Of a stretch of DNA of 64,000 nt, positions 9,917 to 21,835 are shown in pieces. The first letter of the stretch is position 1; every line of letters starts with the position of its first letter. Under the pieces are notes generated by a model, which was not told the origin of the DNA, ran no database searches, and saw only the letters and a program-made list of their open reading frames with translations. The translations under genes and the position numbers were made by a program. This DNA comes from Macrolepiota albuminosa (lineage: Eukaryota > Basidiomycota > Agaricomycetes > Agaricales > Agaricaceae), in assembly GCA_027475525.1 (NCBI GenBank), contig JAMWFC010000054.1, forward strand, positions 1,790,468 to 1,854,467. The letters are read 5' to 3'.

Positions 9917-12900
9917 TTACGTGACTGGCAGTGCTGCGATACACCTGAGAAGTGACTGCCGAAGAGACAAAATGTCAGATTCTTGGATACCAGTGACAGT
10001 GAACCCGGCAAGAACAGCTGCAATGTTTGCAATTACCCAAATGCCACAGTCAACTTGATTGGTTTGGCGAGGGTGGATAACAGTAGGTTGCACAGTCCAC
10101 CCAGATGTAATTGCATGTAGAAGATATCCATTCTGGTTTGCAACAAGAACCAGGCGGTCCACAAAGGACATGATTGTCTTTGGAGAGTCAGCGAAGATTT
10201 ATATCATCAACAAAGAAAATTACACACCTGAATTTCGCTCTTCCATGGATGGTGCTGACCGAAACTGTCAAAGAGATAGATGTGACCGGTTGAGGGAATG
10301 ATGGTACTCATGGTCCAATGTTCAGTTTGTGCACGGTGAATAGGGAGGATCCAGATATCACGAGCCCAATACTCCGTTTGCTTTGTGCGCCGCCATACCT
10401 CTGCATCACCAGCTTTGTATTGCATCATGGATAGATCAAATGTGGAGAAGAGGGTGCAATTTTGGCTTGAAGAAGAGGTTTTTCTTGTTGGCTCGGAAAA
10501 CTGTTGTTGTAATAGTGCTCCAATACCATTAATACACACGTCATTTAGGCGCCCAGTAGGCGAATTCAACATCGCAAACTCTCGAGAGGTGAAGATAAAA
10601 CGTCCATGAAGATGAGGAAAGTATCGAGAGAGTGAGAGAGATTCAAATGATTCGGAGGTGCTAAAGTGCAGCTCTTGGAGCAGATCCTGATGAATCAACA
10701 TGCACGCCTGCAGAGATAATAGCTGGTAAGTGATGAGTTAATGCCAGCATAAGTTACACCTCACAGGAAGCTTCCACACTAACGTCACATTGACATCAGA
10801 TAATAGAGAAAATAGAGCTACAGTCTCATCTTCTGTCCCTTCTTCATTGAGTTCATGTGTCAGATAGTCGGCAAACAAGATATCTTCAGTGGTGGGTGCA
10901 GGAGATTCTGGATGGTCATCATCATCAACATCTTCAAGTTGCTCATGTAGAGGTGCCCAAGGCTCGGATATGGGATATGACAGAGGAGATAGATGGTCTG
11001 GCAATGTCAGAGACGACACTTGCAGAGATTGTGTAATTTCAAAAGCCCATTGGATTTGACGGTCAAAAGCTTGCTCAGAGGTGAGCGGATTACTCCATCG
11101 AGCACGAAGGCTGAGAAGATGGGTATGGCGTTGTTGAAGGGGAATATGAAGGCTATAATCTAGGTAAATATGTGCTGAGAGAAGAGCTACCATAGACGGA
11201 AATGGAGTATTCACTTACTAGAGGGTTCACTCAAGGCAAGCTCCACGGCAGCAAGTTCCCGACCAAACCATCGCATGAGGTTGACAGCTTCAACTTCTAG
11301 GCGCCGGCGCTCCTCCTGACACCGGTCAAGCTTCAGCTGAGCTCGAATTCCATTGCGGACATTTTTGTCCTCAAGCCATCGTGGTACTTTCTCCGTAGGG
11401 CGGCTAATCCACACGTCCTGCATAAGATGAGGAGCATCACGAAGAGGTTTGAGTTCGTTGGGAAGAGGTTCTGGAAGTGGAATGCCCCAATCTGGCCGGT
11501 ACATAGAGGTGAGGGTTGCACAAAGGTCATTGTACTTCTTGATTCCAGCCATAAGTGCTGGCGCACGTTTCTTAATGGCAGCACGAGTGGCCTGATGAAG
11601 CTTCGTCCCTTCAATCATTTATTAGGTAAACATGTAAGTTGACAGACAGATACTACACACCGAGAGTCTGTTCACGACCGCCGGTTGCCTGATCCAGTCT
11701 ATCCCACTCGAAAAAACTTCCAATCGCTCGTTTTCGAACATTAATCTTGAGGTCTCGAACAATTAAAAGAGTCCTGACAAATTCGAGATCAACTCCATCA
11801 AGTTCAGGAAAGGAATCCTCGATGCAGAGAGATGAATATAAATCTTCAATGACGTCCTTGCGTAGCTCGTGATGCTCCTGAACCCTGGCAAGGGCTCGAA
11901 GTGACTGTGGAGAAGGAGATCCTTTTGCTAAAGAAAGCCGCATGGACTGAAGGGTTTTTTCAGATGCATCTGCCTCAGCTTGGAGCGTAAGAATGTGATC
12001 AAGTTCATTTTTCAAGCGAATGGGGGCTTCTAGATGTATATATCAGTCTACAGTCTGCTCAAAGATAGCAGGATTGAAGCTTTACGAGCACGGATTGAAA
12101 GCTCTGATGCACGCTGTAATCCCCATTCATTACGCAGTATGCCTTCTTCAATGCCACAAAACGCAAGTACTTGTTCAGCTTTTTGGCGTTGAACCTCAAT
12201 ACCTTTGTTGACACGACGCCGAATCCAAGACCCAAGGTCATCACGAAGATCTTCACCAATTGAAGTAACGTGTCGATCAACAATATATAAACGACGTGAT
12301 CTCTGCAATGCATCATTATGAATTCAAGGGAATAAGGCTAGTACATACTCCAGATGACCTTGTTACGGCTATCAGCTTCCGCATCCGGGACCAGAGCCGT
12401 TCGACACCTTCCCCATCAGTCAGCCCAAGACCAGTACGTATGCGGGGGTTGTAAACAATTTGACATGCCCATTGATGAACGAACGCATGCATAGCACTCG
12501 TTGCCAATGCCAGGCGTTTGGTTATATTGGGAGAAAGAAAATCGAACTGAATCTGGAATGAGCATCAGTGGAAATATATATGTTTGATGTAACTCACTGA
12601 ATGAAGACTACGATCCAATACACAGGCAACGTCATAAAGTAGGGAGACAGTCGCAGCTGGTGGGAGAAGACTGAAAAGATGCTCAATCAATGTGACAGCA
12701 TATTTCTGTTGCTCCCCGGGCGTGTCAATGTTTGCTAAGAAAATAGGAATGTCATGACGACAGACGAGGGCCATCAATCCACCATCATCAAATTTCTCCA
12801 TGTTGGTCTTGATATTCGACCCGTTTCCAGCTGTGTGTGAAGATTCACATTCATTTACAGCCTCATCTGGGACAACAGGTCTGCGTAGTCTAGGCTTGAC

Positions 12901-14270
12901 GGTCTTTCTAAGACTCTCAATGCGTGCGCCGACAGAGTCAACAGCATCTTTTGGAATAATAAATTCAGGCTCGTAGAATTTTGGAGAATCACCTGCAGAG
13001 CGGAGGTGCCGATGGTTAAAATTACCATCTACACACACATGGATGTCACCCCCACTATGGTAAAGTTAGTCAGATAGCAGCAGTATCTCTCAAGAATGCA
13101 ACGTACTCTTTCTCAAGTGAGCGACCAAAGAGATTCCCCCCAAAGCAGGCAGGACACCTTTGCTGCAAGAGGCGTGCACACTGTCCTGGTATCAGCAATG
13201 AAGAAACAAGAGGCTCGTTGTTTGGTGGTGGATGCAAGACCGAAGTTGATTGTACTGTTTGTTGTATACGGCTGTCGGCCTTGGCAATGGCAGCCTCTAC
13301 GTGATGCTCCAAGCGAATCTGGAGGTTGTCGTACCATTGTGCTGCACGACCCAGACCTCGACGAAAGGCATCTTGTATTGGCACACCCTACAATCATTAG
13401 CGGTGCTGAAATGGCCATGTTCGAGATGAACCTACTTTTTTGTTCAAAAGAACAAATCCTCGACGCTTATAAAAAGTATTGAGGGCACTAGCCATAGCAT
13501 TAACTGCATCGCACGATCGTTCAAAGAGAGCACGGTAGAAGTCAAGAAGGTGGATCGAGACTGCAATGCGAGGGTGTTGAGGTGCAGTTGGAAAAAGTCC
13601 ACTACCAACAAGGACTTGTAAGAGGTCTTCACAAGAACACCAATCTACTGTAAGCTTTTGAAAGTCTACAGTAATGGGAAAGCCAGTCAGGGCTGTAGAG
13701 ATAGAATAAAATGAAACAAAGAAAGAAATACGCACAGTCTTGAAACAAACATAGAACTTCGCTGCTTTTTGTCATACAACCTCCCATGCACTTGGATTTG
13801 AGACTCGTCACCCTCTCCGGGATTTTGCCGATCGACCTTGTTGTATACTCCAGAAGAGGAGTGATGAGTTGCGAGAGGACGTTGGCCCAGTTCGAGTATA
13901 AGTTGTTGGTTGCCTGGTCAGGTACTATGCGTCGCGACGCGCATTCAGTTGCCGGCGAGGGATGCACAAACTCTGCATTCGGAGCATCATGGAATGGTAA
14001 TGGGTGGGTTTCATCGATGGGCATAAAATCAATGGTCTCTTGAAAATTGCCAGCGACGGGAGGGGGCGTTGAAGCCGATGACCTGGCAATGCGCCGCTTA
14101 AGTGTTTCCAATTTTGTCCTAAGTCGACAAAGATCATCGTCTCGAGTTAGTGGCTGAACGATACGTTGCGCCTTCGCCTTATTGCGTCGTTTTGTCGGGC
14201 TGGAGAAACTCTTGCCGAAGCCTGAGGTAGTTGGCTGTCTGGCCCGTGTCGGTATCTTGGGGGGGACCAT
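9917..14270 (-). CDS. KDZ transposase fused to a Ulp1-type (C48) cysteine peptidase, 1290 aa
   Basis: Eleven exons (13736-14270, 13436-13692, 13107-13387, 12598-13054, 12349-12552, 12086-12302, 11661-12029, 11219-11608, 10765-11186, 10228-10707, 9917-10177) all have GT..AG borders and total exactly 1291 codons with no stop. The N-terminus is basic. A CxC1-like motif (VDWCSCEDLLQVLV) sits near residue 190. The RNase H-fold acidic residues are D367 (VCVDGNFNHRH), D499 (LLYDVACVLD) and E558/E561 (DGEGVERLWS), the usual KDZ pattern. The C-terminus is a Ulp1-like peptidase with H1174 (EHWTMST), D1191 (LFDSFG), Q1242 and C1248 (QVDCGIWV), so the triad is complete. The transposase would cut and insert the element at 3015-14577. 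A peptidase on KDZ proteins is known; its substrate (SUMO-like?) is inferred. The gene appears intact. Confidence 0.9.
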
Positions 14271-14787
14271 GACTAACAGGCCTAGGCGTGGATGGAGAAC
14301 ATCTTAGATCATTATAATATGCAAAGTAAGATCGTTATAATACACAAAGTCATCAAACGCTGGAGGTTGGAAGCCATGTAGGTCCGGTCAGAACCTACAA
14401 AGTGCAGGAAAGTCAGAAACCTCCAACCTCCAAGCGGATCGGATATCTCCATGAGGTGCTATTTTTAGTAAAAGAAGCCATCAACCTCCTGCGCGGTTGT
14501 CGTGAAGGCCCATTTCTATTATCACAAGAATGGGCCTAAGAGCCCATCAAGAAGCATGCACTGTCGTGTCTGAGGTGGGGTTTCATCGCTTCAATTCTCC
14601 AGATAAGTGATTACTAAACTATCAATCAACAGTGATCATTTGATTCGGTTCGTGAACGGATCACCATTCTTTCCTACTCACATCGTAGCGGCGCACGTGT
14701 GCGCCGGTCCCCGACTCTTACTTACATAAATACTTGTTTCTTTTTCTTTTATTATTTTTTATTTTATTACTTGTATGTATGTACTCT

Positions 14788-15158
14788 CACTGGGTGCAGG
14801 GAATGATATTCCTTGGCAAAACAATGTAAAAACACTGTGAAAATAATCCAATTAATTTCAGAATTTTATTTGAATATTTCTGGAAAGACTATTGAAAAAA
14901 TATTTTAACTGAACTCAAAAGAATTACAGAACAAATTGCCACAGGATGCTTGCTCTGATTCTTAGGTTCAAGGATGACTGATATAGTCCTCTCCAATGAA
15001 TTTGAGAGAATCAGACCAAGTACCATTCAAAATTTGGTTACAATATTTTTTCTATAGTTTTGACAGAAATATTCAAATGAAATTCTAAAATTAATTGGAT
15101 TATTTTTACTATGTTTTTACATTGTTTTGTCAAAGAATATCATTCCCTGCACCCAGTG
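14788..15158. mobile_element. CACTA-like MITE, 371 bp, 3-bp target duplication TCT
   Basis: The ends are inverted: CACTGGGTGCAGGGAATGATA at the left, and the right end reads the same as its reverse complement, with ~90 bp of imperfect arm. TCT flanks both sides. The right arm of the large inverted repeat has the same sequence without the insertion (GTACTCTTCTCTTCG in reverse complement near 49330), an empty site that proves the borders. CACTG ends and 3-bp duplications fit the CMC/CACTA superfamily. It is non-coding. Confidence 0.85.
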
Positions 15159-15204
15159 TCTTCTCTTCGTTCTTTATTTTCTTTATTTATTATATTTCAT
15201 TATT

Positions 15205-17344
15205 GTTTTTTTTTTTTTTAAGAGGTTCTATAGGCGCCTAGACGTATCTACATGTGTTATTAGCTTCTATTCTATTCTAGGTACCAGAAAAAAAGGAGTC
15301 TTCTAGGTTTGTTTCGAGTAGTTATCTGGGTTATTCGCCATCTGTTCGTTAACTCCTTCGTTGTGGGTATCTTCTCAGGGTCTGCCTCTTTACGTATTCG
15401 CCATTTGCATCTTATCTTCCATATCAGGCGTGCAGATTCTGATACAGTTTGGTACATTCTGCTTCCGGCCTTTTTTACTGCCTCTTTCGTCATTTTTGGC
15501 TTGACTAGGTTACATCCCAATATTAGTCCTACTATATGCTTGGTGTGTTCCACTCTATGCCTCTGCGCGCACACAATTGTTTGGTTATATAATCGCCATA
15601 TCGTTTCTTGGCCAGACGCCGAGCACGACGTCAGTATGTGTTCCATATCCTCGGTTGCATCGCAGAACGTGGCATTTACTTCTTGTCTCATAGTTCGGGA
15701 TTTTCTCCCAGTAGTCTCCGATCTTGTAGGCGTTCTGTGTTGCCTTCCATAGGAATGCTCTGGCTTCTTTGGTAATTGTCTTGTCCTTCAGGGCTCTCCA
15801 GATATTCTTATCCGTCGGTGCGTCGCCGTTGTTTTCTTTTATTATTTATTGCCCATCTTATCCTATCTAGGTTTATTGTTGCTCCTCTTCTATAGGAGAG
15901 TGGCTTCTTCTTCAGTATTCCCCTGTATGTACAGGGATGCCTGGGAGGCTGAGCTTAGCCTTATCCCCGTTGTGTGGTAGCCTTGTGCGGGGGATATATC
16001 CTCATACGTGGGTGCTTGTGGCTGTGCTCCTAGTTTCGCGTTAGTCCCATTATTCCCTTCGATATTGCTGTGTCCTTTAACTTTTGTTAGGATTGTTTGT
16101 CCTATCGCCTTCTCATATGTGATACCGTTGCCTGTAGGATTTCCTTGTTTTCGGTTTCTATCTATCCCATGTCCTCGTGTTTTGTCAGGGACTTGGTCAG
16201 TACATCAATTGTTATTCGCTTAGTGTTGTGCCGTTGCGTATGTCTTTCGTGAATAGTACTGACTCCCCACCTCTTATATTTTCGAGGATCCCTTCGTTGA
16301 TCGGGTGGTGTTCCTCATTGTGTTCTATGCTTAGGGGGTTCCATTCGTCCTTTATGCTGTTCAGTAGTTTTCTTGTTCCTACTCCGCATTTGTGTGGGTT
16401 TCGGCAGCCATCCCTTCTCATTTCTTTACATTCCTCGCATTTGCAGTTTTTTCTAGGTTTGTGGGCGGTGTTCATGGTTGTTCTTTTATCGCATCGTCTA
16501 TTTTCCTCAGTCTGTGGTTCGTCCTCAGACACTTCGCCACTGTATTATTGAGTCTTATGTTTTCCCGGTCTTTCAGTCCACCGTGGTACCAGATAGGCAT
16601 GTCTAGGTTTGTTTTGAGCTTCAAGCCTGCAGGAGGTAGGGTCACTTCGTGTTTCCTCGCCGTTCTTATTATCCTTCTCAGGGAGGTTGGGAGGCCGTCT
16701 CTGATGTCTTTTGCGTTTACTGTTAATGTCTGCAGGAAGACGTTTTGGTACGCCCCGTCGTTTTCCACTTTCCATTTCTTATTTAGTTTCATCTTTATTA
16801 GGGCATCCGCAATCTTAGCCCATGTCGGTCTCGTTTCGGAGAAGTTCAGGTATCTCTTCATTTTCATGAGCTCTATTGCTTCGTTTCTAACCTTAACGTC
16901 TAGGAGTTTCTTCTCGCCTTGTTCGATGGGTTTGCTTAGGGTGTCTATTCCTATTGTTGGTTGGGCAGTTCCTCCCCATATGAAGTGTCTTATCATCCTG
17001 GTCAGCCTCTGCTCTATTTCCACAGGCATGCCCTGCACGCAGGTTTTGTACTGCATTCTACCTCCTACGACCATTCCTATTATCAAACGTCGTTCATCGA
17101 TGGTCGGGTGGCCTTTATCCCACCTCTCTAGGTCCTTGGTTACTTTTTCAAGTGTGGGTGTCCATATGCTCGGTGTGTCCACGTTATTTCCTATGTAGGT
17201 GCCTAGGAGTCTTACGGGTTCGTTTTCCCGTGCTATCTTTACGTTGTGCTTGGTATCGGCTTGCCTCCCTCTTTTGTTCTCCTTGTTTCTATTACGCTTT
17301 TTCGGTAAGCTTCTTTTCCTATTGGTACAATGGCTGTTTTGGGA
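15205..17344 (-). mobile_element. 5'-truncated LINE (RT C-terminal part, RNase H, zinc motif), inside the left arm
   Basis: Minus-strand peptides in broken frames follow the order of a LINE second ORF after the reverse-transcriptase core. From 17182 down: ERWDKGHPTIDERRLIIGMV; at ~16450 a Cys/His patch (CKCEECKEM); at ~16090 an RNase H tail (VKGHSNIEGN); and at 15700-15620 the terminal zinc motif (CDATEDMEHILTSC). A T-run at 15206-15219 is the poly(A) tail read on the plus strand. The endonuclease and RT catalytic core are missing. It interrupts the left inverted-repeat arm, so it arrived after the arms formed. Frameshifts make it inactive. Confidence 0.8.
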
Positions 17345-17599
17345 GTGTTATACATTATGTATGTATAGATATAGATATGATAATGATAAATGATATGATA
17401 TGAATACATACATTAAGTGGTACGGTATACGTTACGTAATAATATATATTAATATTATTATATAATAAAATAAATAAATAAAATAAAATCTGTTTGAAAA
17501 AAACATATAGCGTATTGTAATCGTGAAAATGAAAGTTAACTTACCTACGAAAAGAAAGTAACACTACCTATTGATGTGTCGTTATCGTTTTGTGTTGTA

Positions 17600-18680
17600 A
17601 TAATACACGCGCACTTGTAATAAAATGAGTTCGAAGTAAACTTGAAGAGTAAACGAAGACTTACAACGATTTTTGAAGCTGTGTTGAAAATATGGTGTCG
17701 AGTTACGTGGCTGGGAACGACGTGCTTGACGATGATATTTTCCGCCGTCCAGCTGTATGAATCGCCCGAATAAGCGTAAGTGAACGCTTCGTCAAGGTAT
17801 CGATTGTCGTCGCTACGATGTACGTGAAAGGCGGCGACTAATCGTTGGTTCGAATCGAATCCTTTTAGGGTGAGGTGTCGCGCGCGCGGGTCGTGATGGG
17901 TATAAGAGCTGACATTAGAAAGATACAATATGTAAAAAAAGCGCTAATATAAAGTAAAATAGAAAAACTCACCAAAATACTAGATTTTTGACGTTATAAC
18001 TACTTAAAACGTCGAGGTACCTAATATAAAGTAAAATAGAAAAACTCACCAAAATACTAGATTTTTGACGTTATAACTACTTAAAACGTCGAGGTACCGT
18101 CTAGTGACGATGGTGAACCCAACGTCCGCAATTTCTCTCATTCGTCTTCCGCCGATGGAGTAGGGAGACGTGCGCGGGCGCCAACACTGTATATCATCAA
18201 CGTGTGGAAGTTCGGACATGGATGTTGTGTGAAGACGTTGTTCAACGTTATACACCAAAAAAAAGTAAACGTATATGAAGTGATGTTGAGAGGAAATATC
18301 GACCGCGTACGGTTATTTTCGTATAAGTGAGTGAGTGTTCACTAAAGTCATACTTAATGTCACTGAACATCTTGGTTGTTTTAGCAGGTTGGTATATATA
18401 AGGCTTCATTGCATAGTTGTTCGAGTAATACAACGGTTTTTCCATGGTCGCATTCGCAGAAAAGATTCGTTTCAAGCCGCATAGATCCATAGATTGAACA
18501 GGCTGAAGTCGTACTTACATTGTACTAATTGTCAGAATTTTACCTATCGAAGCATTCTAGCTCGCAATAGCTCGCAACGAGCAGTAATAAGTATCAAGTT
18601 GAACCACAGTGATTGATAGTGTTTGCCTCCAAGTAGGTGTCCGTTGAGTGAGTACACGACAACATAGACTGACGGTACCA
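17600..18680 (-). CDS. unknown inverted-repeat-arm gene, left copy
   Basis: Several exon-like frames on the minus strand are conserved with the right arm: a segment containing MLSCTHSTDTYLEANTINHC (about 18660), one with MDLCGLKRIFSANATMEKPL (18490-18260), one with CWRPRTSPYSIGGRRMREI (about 18190) and one with FDSNQRLVAAFHVHRSDDNR (about 17850). GT..AG introns connect them. The order reads outward from the element. I recognise no family. A 77-bp duplication (17944-18097) spans one predicted donor. Exon ends are approximate. Confidence 0.4.
17944..18097. repeat. exact 77-bp tandem duplication in the left arm
   Basis: Adjacent copies 17944-18020 and 18021-18097 begin CTAATATAAAGTAAAATAG. The right arm lacks this duplication but has a different 77-bp one (48577-48730). 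Confidence 0.85.
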
Positions 18681-18942
18681 GTTTGTTATAGCAGAAGAAG
18701 CGACGAGGATATAGCATTTCCAGAGTTGTGCAGTAACATGACCTATAAGCAAGCTAGCGGTAAGATAGTTTGAAATCGAAAATTTTAAGAAAAGACAGAG
18801 AGGAAAGAAAGAGACGTATGTATTACGTATAATGATGATCATTCTATACGATACAATAATAATAATAATAAAATCATTATGTAATGTATTACGTATAATG
18901 ATGATCATTATATTCAATAATAATAATAAAATCATTATGTAA

Positions 18943-19025
18943 TCGTTCGTATGGACGAACACTTATGTAATCGTTCGTGTGGACGAACACTTATGTAATC
19001 GTTCGTGTAGACGAACACTTACGTA
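18943..19025. repeat. 28-bp palindromic minisatellite, left inner arm
   Basis: Three tandem 28-bp units each contain the near-palindrome CGTTCGT..GGACGAAC followed by ACTTATGTAAT. The same unit recurs at 26036-26200, 37836-37920, 47717-47752 and 49541-49580. Confidence 0.75.
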
Positions 19026-19086
19026 ATGATTGGTCAAAAGACAACATCACACGTTCAAACTTTATATGCGTGATCTATATTTCATA

Positions 19087-19186
19087 NNNNNNNNNNNNNN
19101 NNNNNNNNNNNNNNNNNNNNNNNNNNNNNNNNNNNNNNNNNNNNNNNNNNNNNNNNNNNNNNNNNNNNNNNNNNNNNNNNNNNNNN
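19087..19186. other. assembly gap, exactly 100 N
   Basis: One hundred N followed by ~98 bases of almost pure T (19187-19285). The round length indicates a scaffolding gap of unknown true size at the inner edge of a repeat. Confidence 0.98.
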
Positions 19187-19263
<77 letters not shown>

Positions 19264-19400
19264 TTTTTTTTTTTGTTTTTTTTTTTGGAGTAGCGTTTGG
19301 TTTGGTGTTAGACCTTGATATTGTCTTTTTTTGTTTTTTTTTGGAGTGGCGTTTGGTTTGGTGGTGTAGTCTGCGCCATAGGTATGTCTTTTTTGGCTCT
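19187..19400. repeat. poly(T) tract and GGAGT(A/G)GCGTTTGGTTTGGTG direct repeat
   Basis: A long T-run borders the gap. It is followed by two copies of a ~21-base motif near 19287 and 19343, each preceded by a T-run. This could be the reversed poly(A) of a retroelement or an assembly-edge artefact. The open frames here are not genes. Confidence 0.5.
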
Positions 19401-19542
19401 GTTTATTTATATACAATGTGGATAAAATTTCGTTTTGTATGTACAGTTTAGACTACATATACTGGGTATAACTGTATACGCATAGAACAAACATGATGGT
19501 TCTTGTGTATGTCAGTATAGTAGTGCCGTCATCGTTATCTTA

Positions 19543-20117
19543 ATCGTCACTTTCTGACAAGTATGCGTCCATCAGATATTTGTTGACATTTATTAACTCT
19601 TGGCGGTGGGACTCTAGTGCAATCGGCATTAGCTATTATCACTTAGTTTAAATGTGATGTTACTTACCTATATTTTGTACTAGAGTCGTCAACTGTTCAT
19701 TCTTCATTTTCACTTCGTTGATGGCTGCATCTGATAAGTAAGGCTGTAATGTCAGTATGTCGGTAGAAAATTTAATATTGAGAATGGTGCTTGCCTGCAT
19801 TATCGACGGCTTTTTCTGCACGGGCTAAAAGGCTGTACACTGTGTAAATAATCAATCAAGGTCGTATCCAAAAGAAGCAATAAATAAGATTGTCACATAC
19901 ATCTTTTGTTATTTTTCATCGCGGCACGGTACTTTTCTGTCATGGACTTTAACTCCATCTTCGTATCTCCGTCGATTGAAGATGAGGAGTTGGCTGGTGT
20001 AGAAGATTGTTGGTTCTGATTTGTATTCATGAGAGGAGATGTGAGTCGCAAATGGAGTGTTGAGATGTGTTTTAATAGTGGTTGCCTCATGTCGGTGATT
20101 GAGATATGTTTGTACAT
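19543..20117 (-). CDS. small predicted coiled-coil protein, unknown
   Basis: Minus-strand exons join by GT..AG: N-terminal exon from ATG 20117 to about 19900 (Ser/Asn/Gln-rich, then MELKSMTEKYRAAMKNNK), then short exons at ~19845-19800 (LLARAEKAVDNA), ~19735-19673 (AINEVKMKNEQLTTLVQNI), and a last one ending near 19543 (HRQELINVNKYLMDAYLSES). Heptad-like leucines suggest a coiled coil. The phase into the last exon is uncertain. No family recognised. It lies inside the 34.7-kb element. Confidence 0.45.
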
Positions 20118-21835
20118 TGTACCGGTATATTGTATGGTTGCAAAAGACTTCTACAGAAATCATGAGATCGATGGTGATAATGTCAATTGAATTAGGTTAC
20201 TAGTATACTAAGGGGTATTTTTCAACTTTATTTATAAAAATAGCAATTGCAGAAAAGGTAATGGACGTACTTAATAGTCTGAGAAGTTCATGCCATATGT
20301 TCAGTCCTGAGTTAGAAGAAGGTAATGGACATACTGAATAGTCTGAGAAGTTTACGTCACTTGATTAGCCTTGAGTTAGAATATAGATAGAAGAGGTAAT
20401 GGACGTACTGAATAATTTGAGAAGGTTATGTCACTTTGTCAGCTTTGAGTTGGGCTGTGCAGGTAATGTTGAGAATCGGACGGATCGGACAATGACTTTT
20501 TGGTCTGAATTCAAAAAGGTTGAGAAATAAGCGCTTAGCACTTGGTGTGTTTATTCAAAGAGGTGGTACTGCAAAAGACGTTGGTGGATGGAAGGGCGTT
20601 GGATTTACAAAGTGGATTGATGAGTCTTTGTTGCGTGATTTGTTGAAGGCATTTGTGGATTCAAGTTGGTGGTTGTTTGTTGGAGGCACATCATCAAAAA
20701 ATAGTCATCGCAGAAGAGGTAATTGGACATACTAATAGTCTGAGTGTGTGATCTGAGATGTACCACCTGGTCAATCTTGAGATGGGCTGTGCAGGTAATA
20801 TTGAATTAGATAATGACTTTTGGTTCGAATCCAAAAATTGTGTTGAGAATGAGTACTCAACCATGTTTATTTTGCTGTTGGCACGGCACTCTCATTAATA
20901 TTATTAAATAAAGATCTCTAGTGTTAAGAAAGCGTCATACTTTGCTGCTAGTGTAAATGAGTCAAATTGATTTCAAAAATTCACCTTTTGTTAGGTAATT
21001 TGTTAAAGAATGCATGTACAGTGTGCATATGGCAGTGCAGTGGTTGTGAATTTACGTTCTATTCTGAAACTATGACGAGTAGACATGACTGGCAGCTCTG
21101 ATAAGGACGACGAAATGTCATGATCTTTGTCAGAACTTGGTATGTTTTACTAGTCCTTCTCGTTGAATGATGAATATACTTACTGAAAGATAAGTTAATT
21201 GATATATTCCTATTCCTAATAAGCGATAACGTAGCACATATCTTAGTTAAAGCTTAAAAAGCTTAAGCTTAAATATTTAAACACGTGGCTTCAAAAATTG
21301 AAGACATTTTCTGACATGCAAGGAATAACCTCGATCTACAATCTATCTATGCTATATCTCGGAACCATGACCCAACATATCAATGAATAATTTTATGTTT
21401 AGCTCAATATTTCCAAGCTCTTGGGCACAAGCATCCTATGTGGATAAGAGTAGCCAAAAGTAATGGATCTCAGCTTTTTCGACGATAAATCGTTGCAATG
21501 TGTTTGAAGATTGTCAAATGGAATGTAAGACTTTGTGTATGGGCAAACAGCTGAGTGAGAAGAAACAAGTCTTACTCCTAAAATTATAATACTTGATTTT
21601 TTTCTCATTTGAAAGATTAGACAATGTTGTGAGGGTCTTCTGTGCGATCTTAACGGAGGTATTCAAGCGAAGTTTTCAATCCTGTTTTTGCATGTAACTG
21701 TGTTTTTCTTTTATTTCATTCAAAGTGAATATATTCAATTGCATTCAACAATTACATACACTTCATTCAGACCGCAATTCGAAGAATATATAGAGTTCTC
21801 AGCATGTACTTTAAAAAGCAACTTATAGTAGCATA
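20118..21835. other. intergenic, with degenerate ~75-bp tandem repeats
   Basis: Three or four imperfect copies of a unit built on GGTAATGGACRTACTGAATAG..TGAGAAG...GTCAC occur at 20256-20475, and a fifth relic at 20715-20800. The rest is AT-rich and I see no gene. Confidence 0.5.

Larger units (their letters stand above)
3007..14585 (-). mobile_element. complete KDZ (Zisupton-like) DNA transposon with 8-bp target duplication
   Basis: The direct repeat GGGTTTCA occurs at 3007-3014 and 14578-14585. Directly inside lie inverted ends: the left end begins CACCGCTGGCACGAC (3015), and the reverse complement of the right end begins CACCTCAGACACGAC (from 14577). The match continues through TGCTTCTTGATGG and AGGCCCATT for ~65 bp with mismatches. 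The element is therefore 3015-14577, 11,563 bp. Eight-bp target duplications are known for Zisupton-type elements. It contains three genes: 4005-8045 (-), 8967-9808 (+) and the transposase 9917-14270 (-). A ~135-bp tandem array sits next to the left end. The transposase model has no disabling change, so the element may be young. Confidence 0.85.
17345..19086 (-). repeat. inner part of left inverted-repeat arm
   Basis: The reverse complement of this segment matches 47510-49263 almost base for base, apart from indels near the inner end and one 77-bp duplication in each arm at different places. It runs from the AT-rich TATAGATATGAT sequence to the inner landmark ACGTGTGATGTTGTCTTTTG. It ends at the 100-N gap, so the true inner edge is unknown. 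Confidence 0.85.

Noticed and set aside
16008..17403. Plus-strand frames over the left LINE
   Set aside because: They are antisense to clear LINE peptides on the minus strand.
19087..19416. Open frames through the gap and the poly(T) tract
   Set aside because: They consist of N and homopolymer codons only.
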